A stretch of DNA of 64,000 nucleotides from Blumeriella jaapii (lineage: Eukaryota; Ascomycota; Leotiomycetes; Helotiales; Drepanopezizaceae), in contig VWND01000011.1 of NCBI GenBank assembly GCA_009599575.1, positions 620,001-684,000 of the forward strand, written 5' to 3'. Made by a program: the position numbers and the translations under genes. The notes under the pieces are model-generated. The model was given only the letters and a program-made list of their open reading frames with translations, searched no databases and was not told the origin of the DNA. Positions 34,785-46,168 of the stretch are shown piece by piece. The first letter of the stretch is position 1; each line of letters starts with the position of its first letter.

Positions 34785-37700
34785 TAATATATTTTTCTAA
34801 TTAATAAACCTATCGATATTATATCGTTTTTTAAGCAAAGCGTTGCTAAATTTAGCAAACTTATTTTTAATTTATTTTGGAACGAAATTATTATACGCAA
34901 CCTTTCCGAATTTAAGCAAGTATATAACGCCGTTATTTTAAATTAATAAGCAGCTTTCGTAAAAACATTTATAAAGCAATTAAATATAATAATTAAAAAC
35001 GTTAATAAATTTCTATTCGATTACGAAAGCTTCGTTAAAGCTAAATTCGTTCGCAAAAATCTTGATTACGATAAATTCCTGCTGAATTACGACAACGTTT
35101 TAAAAGCTTTCGCCGAAGCAAAAAAAGCTCGAAATAATAAAAAAAAAATAACAGACCGAATATTGCGTTTTCTGCTAAATTAACAAAAAAAAAATATTTA
35201 AAAATACGTTTTTAGCAAAATCACCGGTATTATTTTATTTCGGCATTTCGTTTGCTTTTTCGAAATTATTACTTTTACGAAAAAAAATGTTTGAATATTA
35301 AACGCTTATATTTTTAAAACGCAAATCTTAAAAACTAACAATTTAAAAGCCCGCAGATTTACAAGCTTTTTTACAGCCGTTTGCAAATTGATCGACGACG
35401 TTATGCAATTATTAAAAAAAGTTTTAGTCGGCTGCGAAATTTTAAATCTGATTTTTTTTTAAAGCAAAAGATTAAGCGTCGCCAAATGCGGCATTTTTAT
35501 ACCGAAAAAAAAAACGACGCTATTTCGATATTTTAAACTTACGACGACGAAAAAAACGAAAAAGCCAATATTATTTTTGTTTAATTCGAAAAAATACATA
35601 CGATAGCAATTAATATTTTTAAAGCAGCTAAAACTATTCGGCGATTTTTATTTTTAATTATCGAAAACGAATCCGAAAACGAAATTAAAAACGTAATAGC
35701 AAACAACCGCTTATTCGAATACCGAAAACTTATTATATTTATAAAAACGATTTCGGAAAAAATAAAAACAAAAAACGTAAAAAAGCGCGCCGATACTTTC
35801 GAAACCTTTTTTGTTCGGAAAAAAAAATTATTCGCGTCGCTAGCAAAAAAAGCACCGCGAATAAAAACAGCCGGAAATCGACGCCGAGCTATAATTTTTA
35901 AGCTAATTAATAAAAAACGCGACGATTTTACGAAATTAAATTTAAAAAACGCTGGCACTTCGAAAAAAAAAAATCTAAACGATTTTAAATTTAATTTTTC
36001 GAAATTAAATACGTAAATATCAAAAACGCCTGCTGCGTTTAAAAACGTCGTATTATCGCCGCTAATATTTTAGATTTTAATAAAAGCATTTAAGATTTCG
36101 ATTATTATACGATTCGATCGAAAAGACTTGGAAAAAAATATCGAAATTATCGCGGAAAAAATTATACAAAAAGCATAAAACCAAATTATTTTGCTTAAAA
36201 CTTTCGCTTTCGACGACGAAACGATTCAGAAATTTTATTTCGATATTTTTATATAAAAATCAAATAAATCCGTTAGCTTTTTTTCTTTTGCTTCGAACGA
36301 AAATTAAATTAAGCTTTTTTCGGAAAATTGTAAATATAATACGCCGAAACAAATAAAAAAAACTTTTAAAAACAATAATCCGTTTTTATTCGAATTTTCT
36401 TTTATTAAAAAACTCCGATTTTTTAATTTTATTTTTATAAATAATATCAACGCTAAAAAAAACGGCAAATTTTGTTATTTTTACGTACGCTATTACGCGG
36501 CGTACTGCGATTTAATTATAAAAAAAATCGACGTTGTCGGCTTCGCTAATCGATTCGCTGTTATTAAAAATTCGGATTACGACGTATTCGAAATTAATTT
36601 TAATAATCAATTTATATTCCGACGAAAAACTGCGAAAATTACTTAAGCACGTGCTAAAGCTTATTTGGGCTACGCAAATTTCAAAGCAAATCCTAAGATT
36701 TTTAGCGCGATTATAAAACTCGACTAAAACGTAAAAAAGTGGAAGCAACGAATATTTCTAAAAGCCGACTTTTTTAGCCTTTCGACCGAAAATGTTTTTT
36801 AAAATTTATCCGAATTAAATTGCGAATTCGTTAATTACGTAAAATTTCATAACGGAAAAAACAAATTATTGCTGCATTTTATAAAAAAAAAAATAGCTAT
36901 ATACAAATATTATTTCCGATTAATTAAAATCCAAAAAGCGCTTATAGCTTTTTTCGTTAATATATTTTACAACCTTATTTAACAAGCTTTTAAAATATAC
37001 TCCGGCTTTTATTTCGCTGCTTTAATTACTCGGAACCTTGGAAATTACCGTTTCGTAATATATTTTAACGTTCCGATCGCTTTAAGTTTCGCTGGTCCCG
37101 ACCGCATTACGGTTACAAAGTTCGATATCGCCGACTTTTAAAAAAAAAAAAAAATCGAAAACCTTATCGACGCCATTTTCGATTACCACGTTCTATTTGC
37201 ATTCGTATACAATTCGAAAATAATCGAAATTTATTTGCAATTATATTACGACGCCAAGCTGATTAAAACTATCCAGAAAAGCCTAGCTTTTTCGTACTTC
37301 AGCGCGTTTAAAATAATAGCCTCGGCTATTTTATCGGATTACGAAACCGAAAGCTACGAAATAAAAAATAAAATAATTTTTATCAGCTTTTCGACTAAGC
37401 AAAAAGTTTTCGTTAAATTCAGAATCTAAAAAACCGACGGCGCGATGCTAATTTATTCGAATAATTATACGGCGCAAAAATACAAAAACTATTTCGAAAA
37501 CGATAATTCGATAAGCAATTTAATATTATTTGTACTGCGGCGAAAGCAATTATAATATTTTCGGTAATTTCGACTGCAAACGATTATTTCCGAACCATTT
37601 CGTAAAATAATCTTTTTTACAGACTTCGAAGCCTTTTCAAAAGCATTCGTCGGCAAACAACCGTAATCCGACCTATCAGTTTTACGCGAAGCAAAAGCGT

Positions 37701-38090
37701 TAATCGGTTTTAATTACGACGAATTAATCGATTATTTTTACGATTTTAATATAAAACTTTTCAGCGTTTTTTACAAAGCGTAAAACTACGTTTAAAAGCT
37801 GAAATCTATTATTTACGCAAAAAAGTCGTAAAAAGCATTCGTCGCGGCGATATTTAATAATATTATCGACGAAAAAGCTATTAAAACGTTCGTAAATTTA
37901 AACGATACTTCGATTAATATTTTATCGAGCTATTTTTTAAAAAAGCAGAATAAATAAAATAATTTAAACGATAAGCGAAACGCTATTTCTTCGCAGAAGC
38001 CAACAGCAAAAAAACTAAAAACGAATTAAAAAACCGAAGAAATATAAAGCTAAAAAGTTCGGTTTTTAATTGATTAATTTTTAAATTATA
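34785..38090 (+). pseudogene. RLG-1 extra ORF downstream of integrase (unknown protein, about 1,090 codons)
   Basis: Plus-strand reading continues for about 3.3 kb after the spacer. Part 1 (34785-35510) reads through FWNEIIIRNLSEFKQVYNAV, FDYESFVKAKFVRKN and ARRFTSFFTAVCKLIDDVMQ. After a frameshift near the A-run at 35504-35514, part 2 (to about 38080) reads FKAAKTIRRFLFLIIENESE, KIDVVGFANRFAVIKNSDYD, ALIGFNYDELIDYFYDF and VAAIFNNIIDEKAIKTFVNL. Stops are almost all TAA/TAG of RIP type. Copy a has the same reading in pieces (3260-3988, 10492-11209, 21448-23280). It is not gag, pol or an envelope that I can recognise. Whether the frameshift is ancestral (two ORFs) or a mutation is open. Confidence 0.68.
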
Positions 38091-38176
38091 TAAAATAAAC
38101 TAAATTGCATTTATTAAAATTATATTTTTTTTTTAATCGTAATTAAAAACGATTACGTATATTATTTAAAACAGAA

Positions 38177-38443
38177 TATAAAACGATAATATTTTGTATT
38201 AATAAAAATTAGTAGTTTTAGCTATGATCGAGACATAGATCTTTTCGAAACCCTCTGCCACTAATTACCTTTAACAAATATAAAAGCAAAATATTCCTTT
38301 AGATAATATTATAAGCACGCAGTCCAATTTATACCTTCACTTATTTTTCTTTTCCTTTTTTCAGTTTTTTCTAGGAATTCCCTAGACTATCTTACCCACC
38401 GATATATGGCCGTATCAGTCTGGTTTTCCTACCTACTTTTATA
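38177..38443 (+). repeat. RLG-1 copy b 3' LTR
   Basis: 267 bp, TATAAAACGA to CTTTTATA; the RIP-mutated partner of 27140-27406. Confidence 0.92.
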
Positions 38444-38447
38444 TTAA

Positions 38448-38598
38448 GGAATTTGTTTTCGAACTGGTCGTTTGGAAAATTTAAAAAATGGTTTGTTTAA
38501 ACTATCGATTATATTAAACTGAAAAGCCATCGCGGCGAAAGCTTTTCTTCGGTTTTTAATATAATTGTTTTTCGTAGAACGAAAAAGCTGTTTTAACG

Positions 38599-38631
<33 letters not shown>

Positions 38632-40933
38632 ATAAAAAAAAAAATCGGCAGCCTGGAAAGGCGATGGTGTGATTTTTTATATTATCCTATTAGCGTCGCT
38701 ATCGAAATTAGCACCGCGAATGAAATTCGACTTTTTCACGCTTCGCACAGCGTCGTAAGTCTGCCATAATTAATTAAGATTTTTGTTACGTTTTACAACG
38801 TCGTTTTAATAGCGAGATTAAATCTTTCGGAAATGCAAATAAAAGATTTTAATACAACGAGCGTAAAAGATTATAAAGGGATAAGATTTCGGCCAATAAA
38901 ACTTACGTTTATTACAGTTTAGTAAAACTTGATATTCGGCCAACCAAATTCTTTTTAAAATCATATTATAATTTCCGAAATTGATAATTAAAAAAAAAGT
39001 AAACGATTATATTCGATTATTAATAATAAGATTAAAAAACGTAAAATATATAATTAATGGCCACGAGTTTTATTATATTTATTTACAAAAAAAAAAGCCG
39101 GAAAAAATTAAATCAAAAGTTTAAAAAAAAAAAGGATTTAATTAGCGCCGAATCGATTAACGTATAACCGTTCGCTTTAAAATCGGCGAGCGTTTTTATT
39201 TTGTACGAAAAGTTATTTTTAATAAGTATAACGGGAACTGTTAATAAATCGCTATTAAAAAGCTTTCGAACGTTAAAATAACGCATATCGCGCAATACGT
39301 TTAAAAAAAAGGCTTTGCTTAGGCCTAAGCGTTTTTTCGATTAACGGAAAAACCTTCGATTTTTTCGTATGCGTTTTGAAAATCGTTTGGAAAAAAGTTT
39401 TCGTTTTTATTATTATTATTAAAAAGCGAATTTTCGGCCGGCTCGATCTCGTTTATATTTACCAGCTTAAAAAAGCTTTTAAATAAAACCGAGGGTCGGC
39501 TCGTAAAAAGTCGTGCAAATTAGCTTTTTTGAACTTTTTGATATAAAATAAAAAACGAGCGTTATCGTTGGTCCGATCGAAAAAGAAAAACGCCAAAAAG
39601 GGCGTTCTGGCGTAAAAAAAAAAAAAAACAAAAAGCTAAGAAAAAGCTTGTGAAATATTTAAACGATTTTCGTACGTACGATTTGACTCGTAGTACGCTT
39701 TGGTTAAAAACCTACCATTTTAATAAATAATAAATTTAATTAAAAAGCGATTCGCGTATAAAATTCGTTTAGCCAATTGATTTTATTTTTTTTAACGAAC
39801 GGCGGTAAGCCAATTTTTAAAAATCGTTATACGCGCTTATTTCAAATGCAGCTTTTCTCGTAAACGCTTTAGTATTTTATTGCGAAAAGCGTTCCGAAGC
39901 TGTTTGTCAGTTCGTATTTAAGCGTTCGCTGCGAAAATAAAAAATCGCAGATAAAATCGCTAGAAATCGTCGTGCGTATTTATTGCAAGCATTTTAAATT
40001 CGTTTTCGGTCTTCTGAACGTTTAAAAAATCAGCCAGAAAATCGGCGACCTTTTTTATTAATTTTTCGGAAAATGTAAAATCGGAGCGGTTTAAAATACG
40101 CGAAATCAAAAACTTTTTTGCTACGCTTTCGGTCTGATTAAATATATAATTTTTGCGAAATCGATCGTCAGCGAAATAATCGTAGTAAAATTCGAGGTTA
40201 TCGAAAACTTTAATTTTTTAATAGCGTGCTTTATAATTTTTATTATTATTTAGTTTAAGTTTAAAGTTCGGAACGCGTTTTATGCGAATTAATCGAAAAT
40301 TAGTAAATAAATAAAAACTATAGCGTTTAAAAAACGCGTTAAAGTTTTGGCCGTTATAAAAAAATTTAAAAAAAGTTCGCGAAAAGCGTAGAAATTGATT
40401 TGCAGCGTTTGTTGGTTGAAATAAAACGTTGCGAAAAAAAGGAAAAGCGACAGATTCGCGATTGGCAGAAGCACGTTCGATAGATTTTATTAAACGCTTT
40501 GATTAAAAAGTCTGTCGCAATCGTATAATTTTCAGAAATTATCGTTTACGCTTTTGCGCTTTTTTCAGTTGATTTTGTAAAAGTTTTAACTAAACGCTTT
40601 TAGCGCTAAGCTGCAAGAAGATGGTAGGCGAAATAATTAGCGCTCTGTCTTTTTTTTTGTTTTTTTTTTTCCTCGGAGAAAAGACTGTTTTTCAGAAGAA
40701 AAAGCTTTTGAGGAAGGCTGCTTTTTCGCTGATTAAAAGGAAAAAGATTAAGGTGTAATAGCAAAAGCTAAAAAGCTCTGTTAAAAAAGGGATCGTTAAA
40801 CAAAAGCCATCCTTCGCAAAATACGGAAATAAGCTTTTTTACGACCGGTCGATTATTTTGATATAACCCGTAAGAAATTCGAGAAAAGAAATAGTTTACG
40901 CCGTCGCTAGCGTAAAAAAAAAGTTGTTAATAA
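38448..40933 (-). pseudogene. RLG-3 copy b gag/protease half (5' part of element)
   Basis: This resumes RLG-3 after the RLG-1 guest. On the minus strand a readable gag-like stretch at about 39990-40260 includes IKVFDNLEFYYDYFADDRFR and FTFSEKLIKKVADFLADFLN. The protease is expected between 38448 and about 39300 but no active-site motif is clear. A long A-run at 38599-38629 and several shorter ones break the frames. The 5' leader lies at 40790-40933 and matches 1-145. Confidence 0.65.
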
Positions 40934-41203
40934 TATAACGATTTAATTAGTCGGAAAGCTAAAAGATTAGTTAATTAGTCGCCGTGTTTATATGATATAA
41001 AAAACGAGCCTTTGGTTTTGTAAAAAAAATATTTATTTAAAATTAACAACTGCAAAAGGCAGAAGTTGCTAAAAAGAAAAAGTCTTATATATATAAATAG
41101 TTTCCATAATTGATAGGAGACCCACCAGAAGACCAGGGAGCTTGCAGCTACACGTAGTTGCTGGGGTGACACACGAGAGGTGGCAAAAGAGTGAATCGTC
41201 ACA
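40934..41203 (-). repeat. RLG-3 copy b 5' LTR
   Basis: 270 bp, TATAACG (RIP form of TGTGACG) to CGTCACA, matching 23471-23740 and, apart from the 20-bp duplication, 146-434. Confidence 0.92.
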
Positions 41204-41395
41204 TTTTTGCTACTAACTACTTTCAACAGATATAAAAGCAAAACACTTTTTTAAATAATATTATAAACATGCAATCTAATTTATACCTTTATTTATTCTT
41301 TTTTTCCTTTCTTCAGTCTTTTCTAGGGATTTCCTAGACTATCTTACCCACCGACATATGGCCGTATCAGTCTGGTTTTCCTACCCACTTTTACA
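41204..41395 (+). repeat. RLG-1 copy a 3' LTR, remaining 187 bp
   Basis: After the target copy TTTTT (41204-41208) this completes the LTR begun at 23391 and ends CTTTTACA at 41395. It marks the right end of RLG-1 copy a. The next bases TTACT are the right target copy within the host RLG-2 copy b. Confidence 0.9.
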
Positions 41396-42699
41396 TTACT
41401 TTTTTAATCCTTTTTGCTCGCACAGCTTTTTTTTTTTTTAACAAAAATTTTTACGAGCGTATAACTGTTACTTTTGCCACCTCCGGTTTTTTCCGCTTAG
41501 CTGCGCGTTTTCTTAACGCTTATTATAATTACGGCAAGCCCGGCTATTTCGCAAACGTTTGCTTCGACGCCAAACTTAATCGCAAAATCGCCGAAATAAT
41601 TATCGACGAAAAGCAAAACGATTTGTTAAAAAACTTTTAAATCGTGGCAAAAATTTTTATTATAATAAAAAATTCGATTTGTAAAAAGATTTGAAATTTG
41701 ACCAGCGCTTTTTAATAAAAAAGCGATAGTTTTTAATTTTTATAAAATTAGCACGTAATAAATTATATATTAAAACATTTATATATATCGATAGCGGAGC
41801 TAATATTTTCGGTACGATTAAAGCTTTTTTAGCGTATTAATTTTTTTAACGTTTCGGAATAAGTTTTATTCGGCTGCATAAATTTATTATATCCACCGGC
41901 TATAATAGCGAGCCGAAGAAATTTATTTCTTTTGCTAATTTTTTTTTTTTTTACGATTAACCGACGTCGTATAAATTTTCTTTTTTTGATCACAAACCTG
42001 GGTTTTACCGACGTTTTTATTAATCGCAAATTTTTATAGCATTACGATTTAAAGCAAGCGTATAGCTAAGGAAAAAATAAAATAAAATAGCTATCCGATA
42101 TGCTTATTATTTTTTATTTTAATAAACAGTTGTTCGTCGATTTTAATCAGCGAAAAAAGCCTAAAGTGCTTAATCGCATATATTAAAAAAATGCAAATAA
42201 ACGAAACAGCGTAATAAAAGTCTTATATATCTTTGCTAATACTTTTACGACGATCAAAAAGGCTTATTTAAGCTTTGGAGCTGGTAGATTTTTTACGTTT
42301 ATGCGAAACTTTAAAAACAGTTTGCATAAAATAGAAAAGTTTTTTATTGGCAGCTCTGAACCGACCAAGCCGGTTTTTTTAATCGGGCCAATTGCTATTT
42401 TTTTTATTTTTAATTGCAATATCAGCTGTATTTCCGCTTTTGCATTTAGCGCTTTATAAATACGTTACGAAAAGCGAATACGGGCCGTAAAAAAAAAAAA
42501 TTATTATTATTTAACGATTGTACGTTTGTTGCTTTTGTATATAATATAAATAAAAAACGTTTCCGCCGTGCGAAAATCGCCGAATTTAAAAAAGTTATAT
42601 AATTCGCGGCAATAAAAAGCATTTCCGTTTCCGACGCTTTGCAAGCCAAATATAATAACAACGTGGTTTTTATAAAAAAGCTTTTTTCAATTTAATATT

Positions 42700-43440
42700 C
42701 GAAATTCGAAAAACTTTTTTATAAGCAAAAAAGCGATAAGCTCGCTTTTCGCCGCTTCGGTATAAATTATAAAATACATTTTGCTACGGAAAATACGCTT
42801 TTTATAAAATTATTTAAATATTTCACGAATAAACAGCTTATAAAAATCAAAAGCTATATTTTCGATAATTTGCATAAAAGCTTTATTAAATTTTTTAATG
42901 CTTTTTTCGCCGTTCCGATTTTATTTATTAAAAAGTCAGACGGCTTTATACGCTTATATATCGATTATCGCAAGCTTAACGATTTTACGAAAAAAAATTT
43001 CTACCTTTTGCTTTTAATTAACGAAATGCTAGCGCGAATTATTAAAATCAAAATGTTTACGAAAATTAATATTTAATAAATATTTAATCGAATTCGGATA
43101 TTCGAAGAATTTAAAAAACTAATCAGCTTTCGTATTCGATACGATATATATAAGTATAAAGTTTTTTCGTTCGGCTTTATTAATAAATCCGCTATATTTT
43201 AACGCTTTATTAATAATATTTTTATAAAATATTTAAATAATTTCTGCTCGGCGTATTTTAACGATATTTTTATTTATTTCGCGAATAATTTAAAATATAA
43301 AATTTACGTCAAAAAAATTTTGTCGATTTTAAAAAAATACGGCTTGGAAGCTGATATTAAAAAATGCGAATTTAATATTATAAAAATCAAATTTCTAAAT
43401 TTCGTTATTAATATTTAAAATATTAAAATAAACCCGTAAA
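42700..43440 (+). pseudogene. RLG-2 copy b reverse transcriptase
   Basis: The readable block 42870-43076 shows FNAFFAVPILFIKKSDGFIR and then LYIDYRKLND, the gypsy core with the K.DG..R...DYR..N pattern better kept than in copy a (DYR here, YYR there). The active-site stretch near 43255 reads AYFNDIFIYF. Stops occur between blocks. Non-functional. Confidence 0.88.
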
Positions 43441-44139
43441 AAATCGCTATTATTAAAAATTAGTAATATGCAGCGAATATGCAAAGCGTGCAAAGCTTTT
43501 TAGGTTTTTGCAATTTTTATAAACGTTTTATAACCGGCTATAACCGTATTTGCCGCTTTTTTATTGTTTTCATAAGTAAAAACGTTTTTTTCGTATTCGA
43601 AAAAAAGCAGAAAAACGTATAAAAAGCATTACGCAAAGCTTTGCTAAATGCTTTTATTTTATACTATTACGACTTTTATAAGCAAACGCGCCTGGAAACC
43701 GACTTTTTTAATAGAATAATAACTAGCGTATTATCGCAATTGCAAAAAATAACTTTTATTATTCGGTCGGTTTTTTTTTCAAAATTATAATCGACGCCGA
43801 GCTTAATTATCCGATTTACGACAAAAAGTTTTTCGTTATTTTTCGCTTTTTTAAAAATTACAAGCCGGAGCTGTTAAGCGTCTAAAAAAACGTATATATA
43901 TATATCGATCACCGCGTTTTAAAATATTTTATAATAATTAAAAACTTTTCGGTTCGATAAATCCGATAGGCCGAATTTTTCGCCGATTTTTATTTTACAA
44001 TTATATACCGGTCGGAAATTATTAATACGCTCGTTGATATTTTTTTTCGCAAAAACCAAAATATTTTCTTATTAAAAATACGATAGCGAGCAGTTCGAAA
44101 GCAACAAATGCTTTTAAACGATAAATTAGATTTTTAGAT

Positions 44140-44446
44140 TTTGAAAAAAATAGCTGCTAAAAGCATAATTACGCTAGCGCTTATAAAAATAGCGTTCGAT
44201 AAGCGCGATAATAATAGCATTTTTTCCGAAAAAAACAGCGAAAACGAAAAGAATAAAATGCTTATAAAAAAATCCGTAAATTTAATTTTCGTAATCGCAT
44301 GCGATATATATAATTATATAATTATAAACGATTTGCTGCAAGCTAATAAAAACTTTTTTTTTTCGAAACGCAACAAGCGCAAATCCGCAATTATAGTTTT
44401 AATTATTAATTGCGACAAAATAAATTGTTTTTCTAAAGCAGATTAA
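44140..44446 (+). pseudogene. RLG-2 copy b segment between RNase H and integrase
   Basis: An open stretch of 101 codons reads KKIAAKSIITLALIKIAFDK, then NSENEKNKMLIKK, then IVLIINCDKINCFSKAD. Its equivalent in copy a (8455-8760) is in the same frame. In gypsy pol this place holds the variable linker leading to the integrase zinc region. No independent function is proposed. Confidence 0.6.
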
Positions 44447-44449
44447 TAG

Positions 44450-45800
44450 TGTTTTTGAAACTTTCCGAACTGCGAACCTTTTTAATCCGATATATTTACG
44501 AACAGTTTTGCGTAATATACGTTGGAATAAGAAAAATAAAATTTTTGATCGGTCGCAAATATTATTAAAAAGCTATAAAAGCAGATATATAATAATACGT
44601 TTCGAATTATCGTTGCATACGAATAAAAGCTAGGCGCGATAAAACTCCGGGCTTTCTGAAGCTTTTGCTTATATTCAGCAAACTTTATTAATATTTAACG
44701 ATAAATTTTACAAAGCTTTTATTAAACGAAAATAATTACGATTTCGCTTTTATAATAATAAATCGTTTGTTTAAAAAACCTTTGTCAGTCTTTTGCTATA
44801 AAATTATTATAGCGAAAAAATTGGCAATTTTGTTTTTGGTTTATTAAATGCGTTATTTCGGCATGCCGGATTTATTGTTTCGGACCGAAAAGTTTAATTT
44901 GTTTCGATTTTCTGGCAAAAATTCTGCCGCATATTAAAAACCAAAATTAAATTAATTATTGCGTATAATTTTAATATCGATAAGCAGACCGAAGTAATAA
45001 ATCAGTATATTAAGCAACGCTTTCGTTTTTTTTGTTTTTATTATTAAAACAATTAAAAACGCTTTTTATTTTTAATAAATATTGCATAATTAATTTTGCC
45101 GCACGAATTTCTCGGCAACGTTTTTTTTTTTAAGTTTTAAATAAATACGAAGCTCGCATATCCTAAGATATAAACAATTCCCGTTTTTTTCGTTCGGCCA
45201 CCGAAAAGTTTAACCGCGACAAAGCTTTACATTTGGCTTTCCGAGCTAAAAAAGTTGTAAAATACGCGCAATCGTTTATTACGCAATAATAAGCCAAAAT
45301 AAAACGCTTCGCTAATTTGCATAAACGATTAATAAATTAAAATATAGGCGACGAAGTATTAATAAGTATTAAAAATTAAAAGCTCGACCGATTTTTCCGG
45401 AAGCTTTTAAACAAATGGTACGGCTTAATTAAAATCGTCGACAAAATAAAAAAAAATTGAAAGCTTAATCTTTTCGCAAACTGGTTAATTTATTTAATTT
45501 TTTATTTATATTCGCTTCGAAAGTATATTAGCAATCTTTTACCTGGCCAACGCCGCCCCGAACCAGTTTTTATTTAATTATTTTCCGAATAAACGAAATG
45601 AAAAATCGAAAAAATAATAAGTTCGAGGTTATACAAAAAAGTATTATAATATTAAATCAATTAAAAAAGCGCTGATAAAAATTTCGAATAATACTTTTGT
45701 TTTAACGCTATAACGGTTTTTTATATTTTTTAAGTATTTTACCGATTATACTTTACCGCTAAAAGTTTTTTACGAACGTTTTTCGCATGGTTGCAAGCTT
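44450..45800 (+). pseudogene. RLG-2 copy b integrase and chromodomain
   Basis: Collinear with 8760-10110. The block FGMPDLLF.. then DRKV.FVSIF (about 44850-44915) marks the second catalytic Asp region, and the chromodomain segment lies at about 45600-45790. Further stops relative to copy a. Confidence 0.78.
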
Positions 45801-45892
45801 ATAACGAAAGCAAAAAAAATTATACTAAGTTGAAAAACGATAAATCCATAATTGTAATTGCGAAAACGCAGTTTTTCGGAAGGAAAAGGTAA

Positions 45893-46168
45893 TATTACGA
45901 TCCTGGCCTGGCTAATAATAATTGCCAATGGTATGGCTGCCAATAGTATAATTGCCAATGGTATTATGCTGATGGTGTTAAATTAAGATTTGGACACGGA
46001 CCACCTCGGCCACTAGGCCTCGCGCTAAGTTACGTGATTCATAAGCGCAACCCATTATACATAAAGTTCGCGACCCCGAGCATTCTAGCTCGGTGTCTTT
46101 TTTTCAATTTACATGCGTACCTTTTGGTCCATATCACCCTTCTGATCACCCTCAAGCTAGCTGTGACA
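45893..46168 (+). repeat. RLG-2 copy b 3' LTR
   Basis: 276 bp, TATTACGATCC to GCTGTGACA, preceded by the purine run GGAAGGAAAAGG. The flank AAAAA (46169-46173) would be the right target copy; the left copy is outside the window. Confidence 0.9.

Larger units (their letters stand above)
27140..38443 (+). mobile_element. RLG-1 copy b, complete 11.3-kb gypsy retrotransposon
   Basis: The element has two 267-bp LTRs starting TGTAAAACGG (RIP form TATAAAACGA at right) and ending TTTTACA/TTTTATA. Flanks share (A)TTAA (27135-27139 and 38443-38447), so the target duplication is 4 or 5 bp. The plus-strand interior runs gag, protease, reverse transcriptase, RNase H, integrase, then an AT spacer and a further ORF of about 3.2 kb before the 3' LTR. 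At 11.3 kb it is about twice the usual gypsy length, owing mostly to the extra ORF. It is uninterrupted and served to locate insertions in copy a. No chromodomain is seen. Confidence 0.92.
23471..41203 (-). mobile_element. RLG-3 copy b, complete chromodomain gypsy interrupted by RLG-1 copy b
   Basis: The element is bounded by TGTGACGATC and CGTCACA with target copies CTTTT (23466-23470) and TTTTT (41204-41208). The unbroken LTR of RLG-1 reads CCCCT at that place (about 27210), so the duplication was CCCCT and both copies were later RIP-mutated. The interior (about 5.9 kb without the guest) is on the minus strand: chromodomain and integrase at left, reverse transcriptase at 26269-26850, then the RLG-1 guest at 27140-38443, then protease/gag, then the 5' LTR. 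Confidence 0.9.
41396..46168 (+). mobile_element. RLG-2 copy b, right part (gag to 3' LTR)
   Basis: Collinear with 5707-10486 of copy a. It opens inside gag, holds a badly degraded zinc knuckle (about 41525-41565), reverse transcriptase (readable at 42870-43076; active-site YFND near 43255), RNase H, integrase (about 44450-45560), chromodomain (about 45600-45790) and polypurine tract, and ends with the LTR. Its left part is displaced beyond the window by the RLG-1 insertion: the empty site in copy a reads TTATTTTCTTAGCC near 5708. It is more RIP-mutated than copy a in gag. Confidence 0.9.

Noticed and set aside
38599..38629. Poly-A run as a LINE or retrogene tail
   Set aside because: It lies inside the RLG-3 interior, has no target duplication and no LINE-like coding upstream; simple A-tract expansion is enough.
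435..46168. Regional centromere
   Set aside because: AT-rich, RIP-mutated nested retrotransposons also make up some fungal centromeres, but sequence alone cannot show CENP-A binding and an intact gene lies close by.
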